A stretch of 16,997 bases of DNA from Candidatus Pacearchaeota archaeon (GTDB lineage: Archaea > Nanoarchaeota > Nanoarchaeia > Pacearchaeales > GW2011-AR1). The DNA lies in NCBI GenBank assembly GCA_023228245.1, contig JALOBN010000047.1, positions 1 through 16,997 of the forward strand. Reading direction: 5' to 3'. Made by a program: the position numbers and the translations under genes. The number at the start of each line of letters is the position of its first letter. Position 1 is the first letter of the stretch. Positions 6,636-13,634 of the stretch are shown here, in pieces. Under the pieces are notes generated by a model. That model saw only the letters and a list, made by a program, of their open reading frames with translations. It made no database searches and was not told the origin of the DNA.

Positions 6636-9600
6636 CGCCTTGTTATTTTTCTCCAGAACGTCCGACAATTCAGAAGCAGATAGCCCGGACCCATTGATAT
6701 TCTGAGTGACGTTCACAGTGATTCCACCGCTCCCCATTTTTCCAACAGCATTCTCAAACCTCGCGGCCCCTACCACATATTCCCCACCCGGTCTGTCACC
6801 CACAATAGCAAGGGTGGGCGATGCTACGTAGCCCTCATTGGCGAAGCTGGAAAAGATAGCCGGAAGCGTATATGTCGATGAGGTGGCCGCACCGCCCCCA
6901 GCCACACCGGAATAGCCCGAAGTCGGGCCGATGTACGATGCGTAGAACAGCCCTGCAGTGGACTCCTGTGCCTTGGCGAAGTCGCTGATAGCGCATTCGC
7001 AGTCATACATCGAGTCCGAGACACCCTCTGCTGTATACTGCAGCAGGTTGTTCGAGGCCGCGAGGGACGCCGATGAGGTGGCGAGCGTCGTTGCTGTGGC
7101 CGCTGCCAGCACATGAAATTGTGACAGCTCCGAATTGAGCCCAGATACCGATGAGGTGCACGATCCTGAAGTCCCATCCAGCGAGGTTACGCCGCTGGTC
7201 AGGTCGCCCGTCTGCGCCACCGCACCCTTGGTCGCCTCGCTCGCTTCGGATACCGCGGTTGTCCACCCCTTCGGGACACCTCCGAAATTGTTGAGGTCAG
7301 AGCCGGATGAGAACCCAAGAGACGTTGTTTTCGTGGTGGCCGCTATCGGATATACAGAACTTACGCCGCTTCCGCTCACGGCAGCGGACGACATGATAGA
7401 CTTCAGCGTATTCGCTGAGGCTGCAGCGTTCATGATCGAGCGAACGCTACTGGCAGACTCTACCAAAGCGGCTGCCCCTGTCTGGCAACCCGCGAGCACA
7501 GCGGACCCACCATCTTGCCCGCCCGCGCGCATGCCCGCGCCACCGGCTATGCCATCGGTTTTCGCCGCCGATCCTATGACGGCGATATTCTGCCCGGCTG
7601 AGTTTGTTTCGAGCTTGAAGTAGGCAGCCGAATCGAAAATCTTTTGGGCTCCCGCAGTTGATTTTGTCTGGATGGATTCGCCCGCTTTCGTTCCCGCCGT
7701 TCCAACTTCCGTAGACAGTAGGCCCATCTGCGCATAGAGAGCGTCCCAGGCGAGCCCGCCCTTCGAGATGGCCTGATCCAGCAGGGCGGATGATGTACGA
7801 TTTACGCTATCCAGAGATGAATAATTCTCGTGGAACCAGCTTTGCAATGCGGTGAAAAGGTTGAGGGTTTCGCCTTCGGGAATTGTCCGGCCCTGCTCGG
7901 CGTAGGTGGATACTTCCGAAGAAAGTTGCCCCTTCGCGTATTCTAGGTAGCGCGCGGGATTCGATACACCGAGAGCGTTCCAATCGGTGTTCACACCATT
8001 TTTGAAGTACGCTGTTAGCACTTTTATGAAATCTTCGTCGTCTGCTTTCAGCTTCAGGGTGACTGGCATATTGTCTGCCAGACCTTGCAACTGATTGTAC
8101 GTCTTTTCAAAATCTGATAAAGTGTTTGGCCCTGGTTCTGCTATGTAGGCGATTTTGGCCGCCTCGTAGGCATCGAGCGCGCTCTGGAGAGATATTAGAT
8201 ATTCTTCCGCCGCCTCCGCGCCTTGACGCTCATATTCATCAGGATCATAGAGTTTGAGTCGGCGTATTGCATCGAGCTTGGAATCGATCGTGTCGATGTC
8301 AGGGACCATGCCAGCGGTGAACGCATCGCCTATTTCTACTCCGACATCCTCGATCTCACTCTTCAAGTTTTCGGCGAAATTCAGGTAGGAATCGATGGTG
8401 ATATCAGCACCGATTTCGAGTTTGGCCGCCTCACCTGGCTTGTTCGCCAGCTTCAGTACAGTGCCCGCATCCACGCCACCGAGGCCATACTCGTTGAGCA
8501 TGGACTGAACAAGATCCTCGCGGGGGGTGGTATCAAAATTGTCAACGGTCCTACTGATCCCGGTATCCTTACCATCGATCCTGAGGGTGTACTTGCTGCC
8601 CTGACTGGTGACATCGTGGCGGATTCCTACCGGAACTTCTGAGACAGTTTCGGTGGTCGACCAAGCCGCTTTTTTCCAGCTCGCGTTGCTGGATGGAACT
8701 ACCGTCCCGGCGGTTGCTGAAGAGGCATAGCCGGTCTGTATACCCTGGCGCTGAAGGTTTTCGACGTTCGACCAATATGATTTGGCCGCCTCATCGAATC
8801 CTTCCTCAGCACCCTCCTTTACGCCGTCTTTGGTAGATTTTTTGATATCGTCTTTGGCCTTCTCGCTGCCTTCGGCCATTCCCTCTTCGGTGCCGTCTGT
8901 AGTGCCCTCGGCTACAGCATCGCCTACCTCGATCCCGAGAGCGCCTAAGAAAGCGCTATCTAAATTATCCAAGAAATCCGCAGGCGTGCCCATCCAATTC
9001 TCGCCAGACAGCAGCTCTCCGCCGAGGGCCGAGAACCCAGATACCATGCTCGATATCGATTCGCCGAAGCTGGTAGCGGCCTGGACTCCAAATGTGAGCG
9101 CATCCACAACAGACGTCAGGACTGGAAGGAGCACCGTGCCTAACTTCTGCCCGGCTACATCGAGGGAGGCAGTCAGGCGGCTGGTGGCGGCGTTGAACGT
9201 GTCTTGAGACTTTCCGTAGGCAGTGGATAGGCTTGTGCCCTCTTCCCATGCTTTATTCGAGTCGTCTATGGCCGATCCAAGCTTGTCGAACGATCCCGTG
9301 GTGATGTCGAGATCCCCCATGAGAAGCGCAATGGCCTTGGAGCCAGTGCTGCCGAACATGGCCATTGCAGCGGCTTGTTGCTCCAATGGCAAGGCAGCTA
9401 TGGCCTTGGCCACATTCTGCAAAACTTCAGGAGCGTTGGTCCTCAGGTCGAGCTGGAGCTGAGTCGCTGAGGTCCCGAGCAGCCCGGCCACGTCGATTCC
9501 AAGCTCCTTGCTCGACGCGTTCCTGGCGGCATATGTGAGTGCGTCCTGGACGGCCTCGCCTGCCTGGTCTCCCGCCAGGCCAAGGCTTTGCACCGTGGCC

Positions 9601-10346
9601 ACGAGAGCCATCCATTCAGGGATAGTGTCCTCGGGCGGCTTGAGGAGGCCCATGGTAGCGCCCAGGTGGGTCATTCCTGTGAGGATCTGTTCTTCGCTGG
9701 TCCTCATTGAGTCGGCCAGGACGTTGACGCTGGAGCCTGCCATCGTGGCGAACTCTGTCCACGACGTGCCAGTATCCTTCGCGCTGTTTCCGATAGCTGA
9801 AATTCCGCTAACGGCTGCCTCGGAAGACATCGAGAAGGCGCTGCCCATCTGGAGAGCGACTTCGGTGAATTCAGCCAGCTCGCCTGATGGGATGCCCACC
9901 GATCCAGCGGTGACCGTGGCATTCGCAATATCTTCAGCCGTAGCGCCGGTTTCAGTACGGATTTTCTGGAGATCCGCAGAGAGCTGGTCCAGCTCTGCTC
10001 CCTCAACCCCGGTGGTTTTCGAGACGCCCGCCATGAGGGATTGCCAATCCGCTGCCGTGCTGACGGCTGCCGCTCCGAGTGCCCCGAGCGCTACCGCTGC
10101 CGCCAATCCACCGGTCGCTGCAAGTCCGAGCCCACCGGAAACGCCCGATATGGCAGATCCTAACGGCCCCATCGAGGACGTGATGCTCGATACGCTGCTT
10201 TGCAGGCCGGAGCCGAAGCCCTTCTTGAAGTCGGTTTCGATACCAGAGGCCGCGCTAGTGGCTTGGCTCTTGGCTTGATTGAGCGCATTCTTGAGCGGCC
10301 CGATATCCCCATCAATGACGGCTGTGACTCTTCCTACATCGACCAT
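6597..10346 (-). CDS. Tail tape measure protein (TP901 type), 1249 aa
   Basis: Sets tail length and is threaded inside the tail tube. After an Ala/Gly-rich helix near 71-96 comes the TP901-type core (about 100-310), including WQSLMAGVSKTTG, SADLQKIRTETGATAEDIANA, VGIPSGELAEFTEVALQMGSAF and a SGISAIGNSAKDTG segment. The C-terminus has EGYVASPTLAIVGDRPGGEYVV, a motif found at the ends of many tape measures, then a final polar helix. A GTG at 10358 opens the same frame, but the ATG at 10346 is preferred because GTGGAG lies 6 nt before it; the GTG would be part of that ribosome-binding site. At roughly 0.15 nm per residue the tail would be about 190 nm. The position just after the chaperone pair is canonical. 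A TATA element and a T6 tract upstream suggest its own promoter. Confidence 0.93.
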   Translation of the reverse strand: MVDVGRVTAVIDGDIGPLKNALNQAKSQATSAASGIETDFKKGFGSGLQSSVSSITSSMGPLGSAISGVSGGLGLAATGGLAAAVALGALGAAAVSTAADWQSLMAGVSKTTGVEGAELDQLSADLQKIRTETGATAEDIANATVTAGSVGIPSGELAEFTEVALQMGSAFSMSSEAAVSGISAIGNSAKDTGTSWTEFATMAGSSVNVLADSMRTSEEQILTGMTHLGATMGLLKPPEDTIPEWMALVATVQSLGLAGDQAGEAVQDALTYAARNASSKELGIDVAGLLGTSATQLQLDLRTNAPEVLQNVAKAIAALPLEQQAAAMAMFGSTGSKAIALLMGDLDITTGSFDKLGSAIDDSNKAWEEGTSLSTAYGKSQDTFNAATSRLTASLDVAGQKLGTVLLPVLTSVVDALTFGVQAATSFGESISSMVSGFSALGGELLSGENWMGTPADFLDNLDSAFLGALGIEVGDAVAEGTTDGTEEGMAEGSEKAKDDIKKSTKDGVKEGAEEGFDEAAKSYWSNVENLQRQGIQTGYASSATAGTVVPSSNASWKKAAWSTTETVSEVPVGIRHDVTSQGSKYTLRIDGKDTGISRTVDNFDTTPREDLVQSMLNEYGLGGVDAGTVLKLANKPGEAAKLEIGADITIDSYLNFAENLKSEIEDVGVEIGDAFTAGMVPDIDTIDSKLDAIRRLKLYDPDEYERQGAEAAEEYLISLQSALDAYEAAKIAYIAEPGPNTLSDFEKTYNQLQGLADNMPVTLKLKADDEDFIKVLTAYFKNGVNTDWNALGVSNPARYLEYAKGQLSSEVSTYAEQGRTIPEGETLNLFTALQSWFHENYSSLDSVNRTSSALLDQAISKGGLAWDALYAQMGLLSTEVGTAGTKAGESIQTKSTAGAQKIFDSAAYFKLETNSAGQNIAVIGSAAKTDGIAGGAGMRAGGQDGGSAVLAGCQTGAAALVESASSVRSIMNAAASANTLKSIMSSAAVSGSGVSSVYPIAATTKTTSLGFSSGSDLNNFGGVPKGWTTAVSEASEATKGAVAQTGDLTSGVTSLDGTSGSCTSSVSGLNSELSQFHVLAAATATTLATSSASLAASNNLLQYTAEGVSDSMYDCECAISDFAKAQESTAGLFYASYIGPTSGYSGVAGGGAATSSTYTLPAIFSSFANEGYVASPTLAIVGDRPGGEYVVGAARFENAVGKMGSGGITVNVTQNINGSGLSASELSDVLEKNNKALVAEITNAARGF

Positions 10347-10388
10347 GAAACGCTCCACTGAGATCTAAATCAATTGTTCAGAACGAAA

Positions 10389-10398
10389 GTTTATAATC
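10389..10398 (-). promoter_or_regulatory. TATA box for the tape measure gene
   Basis: Forward GTTTATAATC reads GATTATAAAC on the minus strand, about 43 nt before the ATG at 10346, leaving a leader of about 15-20 nt with the ribosome-binding site. The same GTTTATAAT core occurs before the first tail-tube gene at 12664. Confidence 0.5.
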
Positions 10399-10403
10399 TG
10401 TGC

Positions 10404-10409
10404 AAAAAA
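10404..10409 (-). terminator. Oligo-T tract after the chaperone gene
   Basis: T6 on the minus strand just beyond the TAG at 10416-10418 and just before the tape-measure TATA box. It could end or attenuate transcripts from the tail-tube unit. Confidence 0.4.
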
Positions 10410-10415
10410 GTTAAG

Positions 10416-10748
10416 CTAAGTCCAACTGTTGTATCTGGCTACATATTCTTCCGAAGTTTGCGCTTTCTCCGCCGGCGTTGTGGGCTTCTGGAAAAATTGA
10501 TCGAAGCCTTCCAGCTTTCCGTTCCAAGCAAGAGCGAACGCGAGCCCGGCACAATAGCCCGAAAATGCCGCTTGCTCGTGTTCCCACTCGTGCTGTAGTC
10601 GCCGGTGCTCCTGAAGAGACCGTAGCTCTCCCTGGGTGAGCGCATCAAGTTGATCGGGCAAAAGCCCTAAATCGACATAAGCAACGCGATAAACAGTTTC
10701 CCAAAAAGAGGATGAAGTTTCTTCTTCTACTCGGTCGCTGCTATCGCC
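10416..10748 (-). CDS. -1 frame extension of the tail assembly chaperone (about 110 aa)
   Basis: This stretch is open in the -1 frame relative to the upstream 159-aa chaperone. No ATG or GTG start was found in its frame; the only candidate is a TTG at 10661, in the middle of a well-formed region (AYVDLGLLPDQLDALTQGEL). The frame continues back through the end of the upstream gene without a stop. The product has the profile of the second chaperone half (gpT-type) of siphoviruses: an L-x-x-x-E-L-x-x-L helix, then RLQHEWEHEQAAFSGYCAGLAFAL, then a polar tail. The simplest reading is that ribosomes slip at 10747-10754 and make a fusion of about 263 aa. An independently started 81-aa protein from TTG is the alternative and is less likely. 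Confidence 0.7.
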   Translation of the reverse strand, partial: GDSSDRVEEETSSSFWETVYRVAYVDLGLLPDQLDALTQGELRSLQEHRRLQHEWEHEQAAFSGYCAGLAFALAWNGKLEGFDQFFQKPTTPAEKAQTSEEYVARYNSWT

Positions 10749-11206
10749 TTTTCCTGGGCCGCCTTGTCGTCGGCTTCCGATTTTTCCTTGGCTTCCTGTA
10801 TCCGGGCGAAAGCCAAAGGGTCGGAGGCGCGAACGAACTCCCTGTATAGAGTATCTCCTAGATCTTTCATAGAGTTGCCGCGCGCCATCCAGCCGTCTAT
10901 GGCTTTAGCGGCCTGGGAAGGCTCGCCCTTGACCTCGATGTAGGATAATCCGGTCGCTGCGCCAACGGCTACCTCCAGAATTTCGGACATGTTCACGAAG
11001 CTGGCCATGATCCGGTTAGAGTTTGCGTTTGCTATGGGGATATGGCCGCCATCTATCGCCCGACCATTCTGAATGATGATGTTGGGAATCGTCACCTGGA
11101 GCCTTGTCAGAATGTTCTTAGATCGCTGTTCGAAATTCTTTATCGCCCGGAAATTCCAGTTGATTTCGCGGGGTTCGTCCATGTCCAAAATTATTGCTTC
11201 TACCAT
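10727..11206 (-). CDS. Tail assembly chaperone (gpG-like), 159 aa
   Basis: Predicted chaperone that coats the tape measure during tail assembly. It lies between the tail tube and the tape measure, the usual slot. The N-terminus has the short beta segment EAIILDMDEPREINWNFRAIKNFEQRSKNIL, similar to phage proteins of the gpG/XkdN type that start with a sheet and a following helix. The middle is helical (MASFVNMSEILEVAVGAA), and the C-terminus is a Lys/Glu/Ala helix, KEKSEADDKAAQEK. The start is ATG at 11206 with GAGGA 7-8 nt upstream. Its end holds A-rich slip candidates that lead into a -1 frame, so the gene probably makes two products, a short and a fused form. Confidence 0.7.
   Translation of the reverse strand: MVEAIILDMDEPREINWNFRAIKNFEQRSKNILTRLQVTIPNIIIQNGRAIDGGHIPIANANSNRIMASFVNMSEILEVAVGAATGLSYIEVKGEPSQAAKAIDGWMARGNSMKDLGDTLYREFVRASDPLAFARIQEAKEKSEADDKAAQEKAIAATE
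10747..10754 (-). promoter_or_regulatory. Candidate -1 ribosomal frameshift site
   Basis: On the minus strand the codons CAG GAA AAG GCG contain GGAAAAGG; slipping one base back at A-AAG enters the long -1 frame. It resembles the GGGAAAG site of lambda G/GT but is not identical. A second candidate with five A residues (GGAAAAAT) lies at 10780-10787. No strong downstream pseudoknot was recognised by eye. Confidence 0.5.
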
Positions 11207-11227
11207 TGATTATTCCTCTCATTATGG

Positions 11228-11240
11228 AAATATATAATTA
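11228..11240 (-). promoter_or_regulatory. AT-rich TATA-like stretch before the chaperone gene
   Basis: TAATTATATATTT on the minus strand lies about 25-30 nt before the ATG at 11206. It could be a TATA box for the chaperone gene, but the gene also has a good ribosome-binding site, so the strict leaderless reading is uncertain. Confidence 0.3.
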
Positions 11241-11258
11241 CCGGAGCCTGCGCTCCGG
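11241..11258 (-). terminator. Hairpin one base after the tail-tube stop
   Basis: CCGGAGC and GCTCCGG form a perfect 7-bp GC-rich stem around a 4-nt loop, beginning one base after the TAG at 11260-11262. What follows is AT-rich but not a T-run. It may protect the 3' end of abundant tail-tube mRNA or attenuate readthrough to the chaperone. Confidence 0.5.
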
Positions 11259-11259
11259 C

Positions 11260-12183
11260 CTACTCCAGATACAACTCGCCGCTGCCTTTCACGGTGATGT
11301 CCTGCTTCTGGGCCTCGTTTGGATTGGCTAGAAGGTTGCTCATGCTGGTTATGCTGCCCCATCCGATTGCGTAGGGCGTCGTGGAGTACACGCTGTAGAA
11401 CTTCCAGAGATACTTTGTAGCCATCTCCGAGATTGGGATATCACCACCGTAGAAGAAATGGCTGGCCGACATTTCCCACGTTCTCGATCCCGCAATGGAA
11501 GATCCCCATCCGGCATCATCAACCGAAGTTGTATCGATCTCCTTCCCATCTATCTTCAGCTTGCCGTCGAACAGTCCAAAGACCTTCTGGAATGCCAGAA
11601 GAGACCGCTTGACCCCGGTTGCCGTGATGGTGCTCGCTCCTTGAGAAGTTTCGAATGTGACACTTCCGCGTAAATAGTTCACAGTGAACCCACTTGTCAC
11701 AGGAGAAGCATCCACGAGTATCGAAGCGGCTGTGTCCTCGTCCCAATATCGATTTCCCGCGGCTGCCTGATAGGTCTTGTGATCTCCAGAATCTACCATA
11801 TCGATAGCAGCGAAATGAACGCCGTCGTGAGCGGTAAGCTCCGATACCGCGCCCGTCACGCCCGCGCCCGTGGTGCCCGGGGGGAGGCGAGCCTCGAAGA
11901 GGGCGAATGCGTCCACGTCGGAGTTCACGGCGTCTACTATTTGAGCTGCCGTGCTGGTAGCACTTCCATCTGTATTAGCGGACGTGATGGTGAGTTTGGC
12001 ACCGACCACCTCCACCGATAGCGGCGCAGTTACGCCGCCTACAACTATCTCAACTTTGTTAGTGGTACCATTTTTCGATGCGAAACAGATATCTCTGTTG
12101 GAGCCAAGGGCAGCCGTGACGACATACTCCTCCGGCTCATCCCGAAATAGAGCGGCGGATAGGCCGCTCACGGCTGAAGTCAT
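11260..12183 (-). CDS. Long tail-tube protein with inserted domains, 307 aa
   Basis: Major tail tube-type subunit, paralogous to the 142-aa protein next upstream. Both begin MTSA(V/I)SG and share KLKIDGKEID, DDAGWGSSIAGSRTWE(M/L)SAS (here about 208-241) and a C-terminal QKxDxTxKGxGxL. The long form carries about 175 extra residues between about 15 and 205. The first inserted part contains KVEIVVGG, STAAQIVDAVNSDVDAFALFEA and a TGAGVTGAVSELTAHDGV segment, a pattern often found in phage tail sheath and tube decoration. The second is beta-rich and ends at SLLAFQKVFG. The start is ATG at 12183 with GAGG 7 nt upstream; the gap to the short gene is 9 bp. It may form a decorated tube or a distinct segment of it. 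Confidence 0.75.
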   Translation of the reverse strand: MTSAVSGLSAALFRDEPEEYVVTAALGSNRDICFASKNGTTNKVEIVVGGVTAPLSVEVVGAKLTITSANTDGSATSTAAQIVDAVNSDVDAFALFEARLPPGTTGAGVTGAVSELTAHDGVHFAAIDMVDSGDHKTYQAAAGNRYWDEDTAASILVDASPVTSGFTVNYLRGSVTFETSQGASTITATGVKRSLLAFQKVFGLFDGKLKIDGKEIDTTSVDDAGWGSSIAGSRTWEMSASHFFYGGDIPISEMATKYLWKFYSVYSTTPYAIGWGSITSMSNLLANPNEAQKQDITVKGSGELYLE

Positions 12184-12192
12184 CTACCAGCC

Positions 12193-12621
12193 TCACGGAA
12201 TGGCGGCCAACGCGCCCCTGCCTTTCAGAGTCCAATCTGCCTTTTGCTGGGTACTCGTGCCGGCTAATGTGATGTTTCCGCCGCTCACCCAGCAAGCCCC
12301 CTCCCACCCTTCCGGTGAGGATGTGGCGGTCCCGGACTGCAGGACATATGCATATAGATCGCTGCCCGCTATCAGAGCCGCTATGATCAGCTCGTAGCAA
12401 TCATCTGCCATGATCAGGTTCGCGGAGGCACTCAGCTCCCACGTCCGAGAGCCTGCTATGGAGCTACCCCATCCAGCGTCGTCGCAGTTTGAAGTATCTA
12501 TTTCTTTCCCATCGATCTTAAGTTTCAAGTCGGAGAGTTCCCCGAGCTTTACCATGCTGGCTGGAGTATCGGCTGTATAGAGCCACAACGAGCCAGTCAT
12601 TCCAGAAATTGCGCTTGTCAT
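12193..12621 (-). CDS. Short tail-tube protein, 142 aa
   Basis: Compact tail-tube type subunit. Residues about 33-65 (KLKIDGKEID ... WGSSIAGSRTWELSAS) and the C-terminal QKADWTLKGRGAL segment match the longer paralogue downstream. The middle MADDCYELIIAALIAGSDLYAYVL is the usual tube-protein helix and strand that follow the D-x-x-G-W motif. The start is ATG at 12621, preceded by GAGGT. It has its own upstream TATA element, T-runs and a hairpin in the leader, consistent with high and separately tuned expression. Which of the two paralogues is the main tube cannot be told from the sequence; the compact length favours this one. Confidence 0.75.
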   Translation of the reverse strand: MTSAISGMTGSLWLYTADTPASMVKLGELSDLKLKIDGKEIDTSNCDDAGWGSSIAGSRTWELSASANLIMADDCYELIIAALIAGSDLYAYVLQSGTATSSPEGWEGACWVSGGNITLAGTSTQQKADWTLKGRGALAAIP

Positions 12622-12643
12622 CTTTCCATACCTCGAAGTATTG

Positions 12644-12662
12644 CCTTTTCACTGCGAAAAGG
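12644..12662. repeat. Perfect 7-bp hairpin in the tail-tube leader
   Basis: CCTTTTC-ACTGC-GAAAAGG, a 7-bp stem with a 5-nt loop, between the TATA element at 12664 and the ATG at 12621. It would lie at or just after the predicted transcription start and may stabilise the 5' end of the mRNA or serve as a protein-binding site. Confidence 0.45.
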
Positions 12663-12663
12663 T

Positions 12664-12673
12664 GTTTATAATA
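12664..12673 (-). promoter_or_regulatory. TATA box of the tail-tube unit
   Basis: Forward GTTTATAATA reads TATTATAAAC on the minus strand, upstream of the short tail-tube gene. The first nine bases equal those before the tape-measure gene at 10389. Confidence 0.5.
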
Positions 12674-12679
12674 ATGTGT

Positions 12680-12717
12680 AAAAACTATTATTAGAAAAAA
12701 TGATATCTGTATAAAAA
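12680..12717 (-). terminator. Oligo-T tracts ending the connector unit
   Basis: On the minus strand three T tracts (T5 from 12717, T6 from 12700, T5 from 12684) follow the stop of the 64-aa gene at 12718. This is archaeal-type termination of the head-tail connector transcript before the tail-tube promoter. Confidence 0.5.
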
Positions 12718-12912
12718 TTACTCATCCCGTATTGTGATATGTCCGATTGGAATAGTCACTACCAACTCTTTTAGTGATGCTGGTCGAGACCGGATCTCGT
12801 ACGTGGTGGTGATCATTGAAATATCGAAATTGTTCAGCATAATCCGTTCACCAGATTTAGTCTTGATGATCTCAACGTCTATCGGTCCCTTGTATTGTGG
12901 CTCTACTATCAT
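12718..12912 (-). CDS. Unidentified 64-aa protein
   Basis: Small gene of the connector unit. The start is ATG at 12912, 6 bp after the end of the terminator-like gene, with GGTGAG upstream. The product is beta-rich (VDVEIIKTKSGERIML, then YEIRSRPASLKELVVTIPIGHITI) with no Cys, signal or membrane segment. I do not recognise it. The place between terminator and tail tube is where a small tail-completion or tube-initiation protein could sit, but that is only context. Confidence 0.65.
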   Translation of the reverse strand: MIVEPQYKGPIDVEIIKTKSGERIMLNNFDISMITTTYEIRSRPASLKELVVTIPIGHITIRDE

Positions 12913-12918
12913 ATTCTC

Positions 12919-13290
12919 TCACCCGAATATTTTGAATTCCACAACGAATTTATGCCGCCCATCATCGAGTTGTCCAAGATAAATCGGGTCGCTTCGGGCC
13001 GCCCATATCGCCTGTCGGATAACATTTTTCTTAACTGAGAAGTATGCCCTCATCGCTTCGGCTTTGTCTCTAGCGGTATCATGTAGGCTGTCCACGACAT
13101 AGACCTGGACGCCAGACCTAGATGTCTGACTGTCCAATGTGGTTATGGGCAGATCCCCCCCGGTAAGCTTCACCATCAGTTGCGCCGTCGGTGCGGGCAT
13201 GATATTATCCTCGTAGATGTCGGTGTTCTTGGCCGTACCGAATCCACCCGATATGAGGGCGGCGATCATGTCAGAAACGAGAGCCGTCAT
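12919..13290 (-). CDS. Tail terminator-like minor structural protein, 123 aa
   Basis: Predicted small structural protein of the tail-terminator/'minor capsid protein' type. The profile is an N-terminal helix (SDMIAALISGG), a short IYEDNIMPAP segment, a strand pair with LMVKLTGGDLP, a SGVQVYVVDS strand, then a helix with ARDKAEAMRAYF. That order is typical of terminator proteins that cap the tail tube. The start overlaps the stop of the gp10-like gene as ATGA. A second protein of the same general plan lies at 14386-14790. Assignment is by architecture, not by strong motif. Confidence 0.55.
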   Translation of the reverse strand: MTALVSDMIAALISGGFGTAKNTDIYEDNIMPAPTAQLMVKLTGGDLPITTLDSQTSRSGVQVYVVDSLHDTARDKAEAMRAYFSVKKNVIRQAIWAARSDPIYLGQLDDGRHKFVVEFKIFG

Positions 13291-13634
13291 AAGACACCTT
13301 TCAGCCGTTCATCTAATATTTTCTGAAGTTCTGGAAGCTTGTCGTTGAAAGCATTCTCCAGCCACTTCGCTTCCCCAACGACATGCGAAAGGGTCAAATC
13401 CTCATGTTGTCGTTCTGCATATGGGGCAGCCGGGCCGCCGTATCCCATTGTGATCGTGGTTCCTTCTCGTTCCACCGTGTGTGAATCTCGGAGAGTCCCA
13501 AAATCAACTGGGCATCGTTCATCCGCCGCTGGCATAACTTCAGCACGGGCCCATTCTTCGCCGCCATCCAACATCGCGGCTTTCGCTTTCGCGATTATAG
13601 TATCATCATGCCATTCGACATTTGGAATCATCAT
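13287..13634 (-). CDS. HK97 gp10-like head-tail/tail completion protein, 115 aa
   Basis: Predicted connector protein. An N-terminal helix leads into CPVDFGTLRDS (41-51), the conserved 'P-x-D-x-G-x-L-R-x-S' signature of the HK97 gp10 family. Then follow a beta strand, PYAERQHED (71-79, usual 'Y-A-x-x-x-E'), and KWLENAFND near 90-98. The frame is open further upstream to 13763, but the start at 13634 is chosen because it overlaps the end of the MuF-like gene by one base (TGATG) and AGGA lies just before it. A second ATG directly follows at 13631. The protein would work at the head-tail junction or tail completion. Confidence 0.8.
   Translation of the reverse strand: MMIPNVEWHDDTIIAKAKAAMLDGGEEWARAEVMPAADERCPVDFGTLRDSHTVEREGTTITMGYGGPAAPYAERQHEDLTLSHVVGEAKWLENAFNDKLPELQKILDERLKGVL

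Noticed and set aside
9508..10278. Long plus-strand frame of 256 codons inside the tape measure region
   Set aside because: It is antisense to the conserved TP901 core, is low-complexity Ala/Pro/Ser as expected of a mirrored Ala/Gly-rich gene, and has no convincing start signal.
10659..10661. TTG at 10661 as the start of an independent 81-aa gene
   Set aside because: The frame and family-like sequence continue upstream without a break, and no ribosome-binding site is seen; a frameshifted fusion explains it better, though this is not proven.
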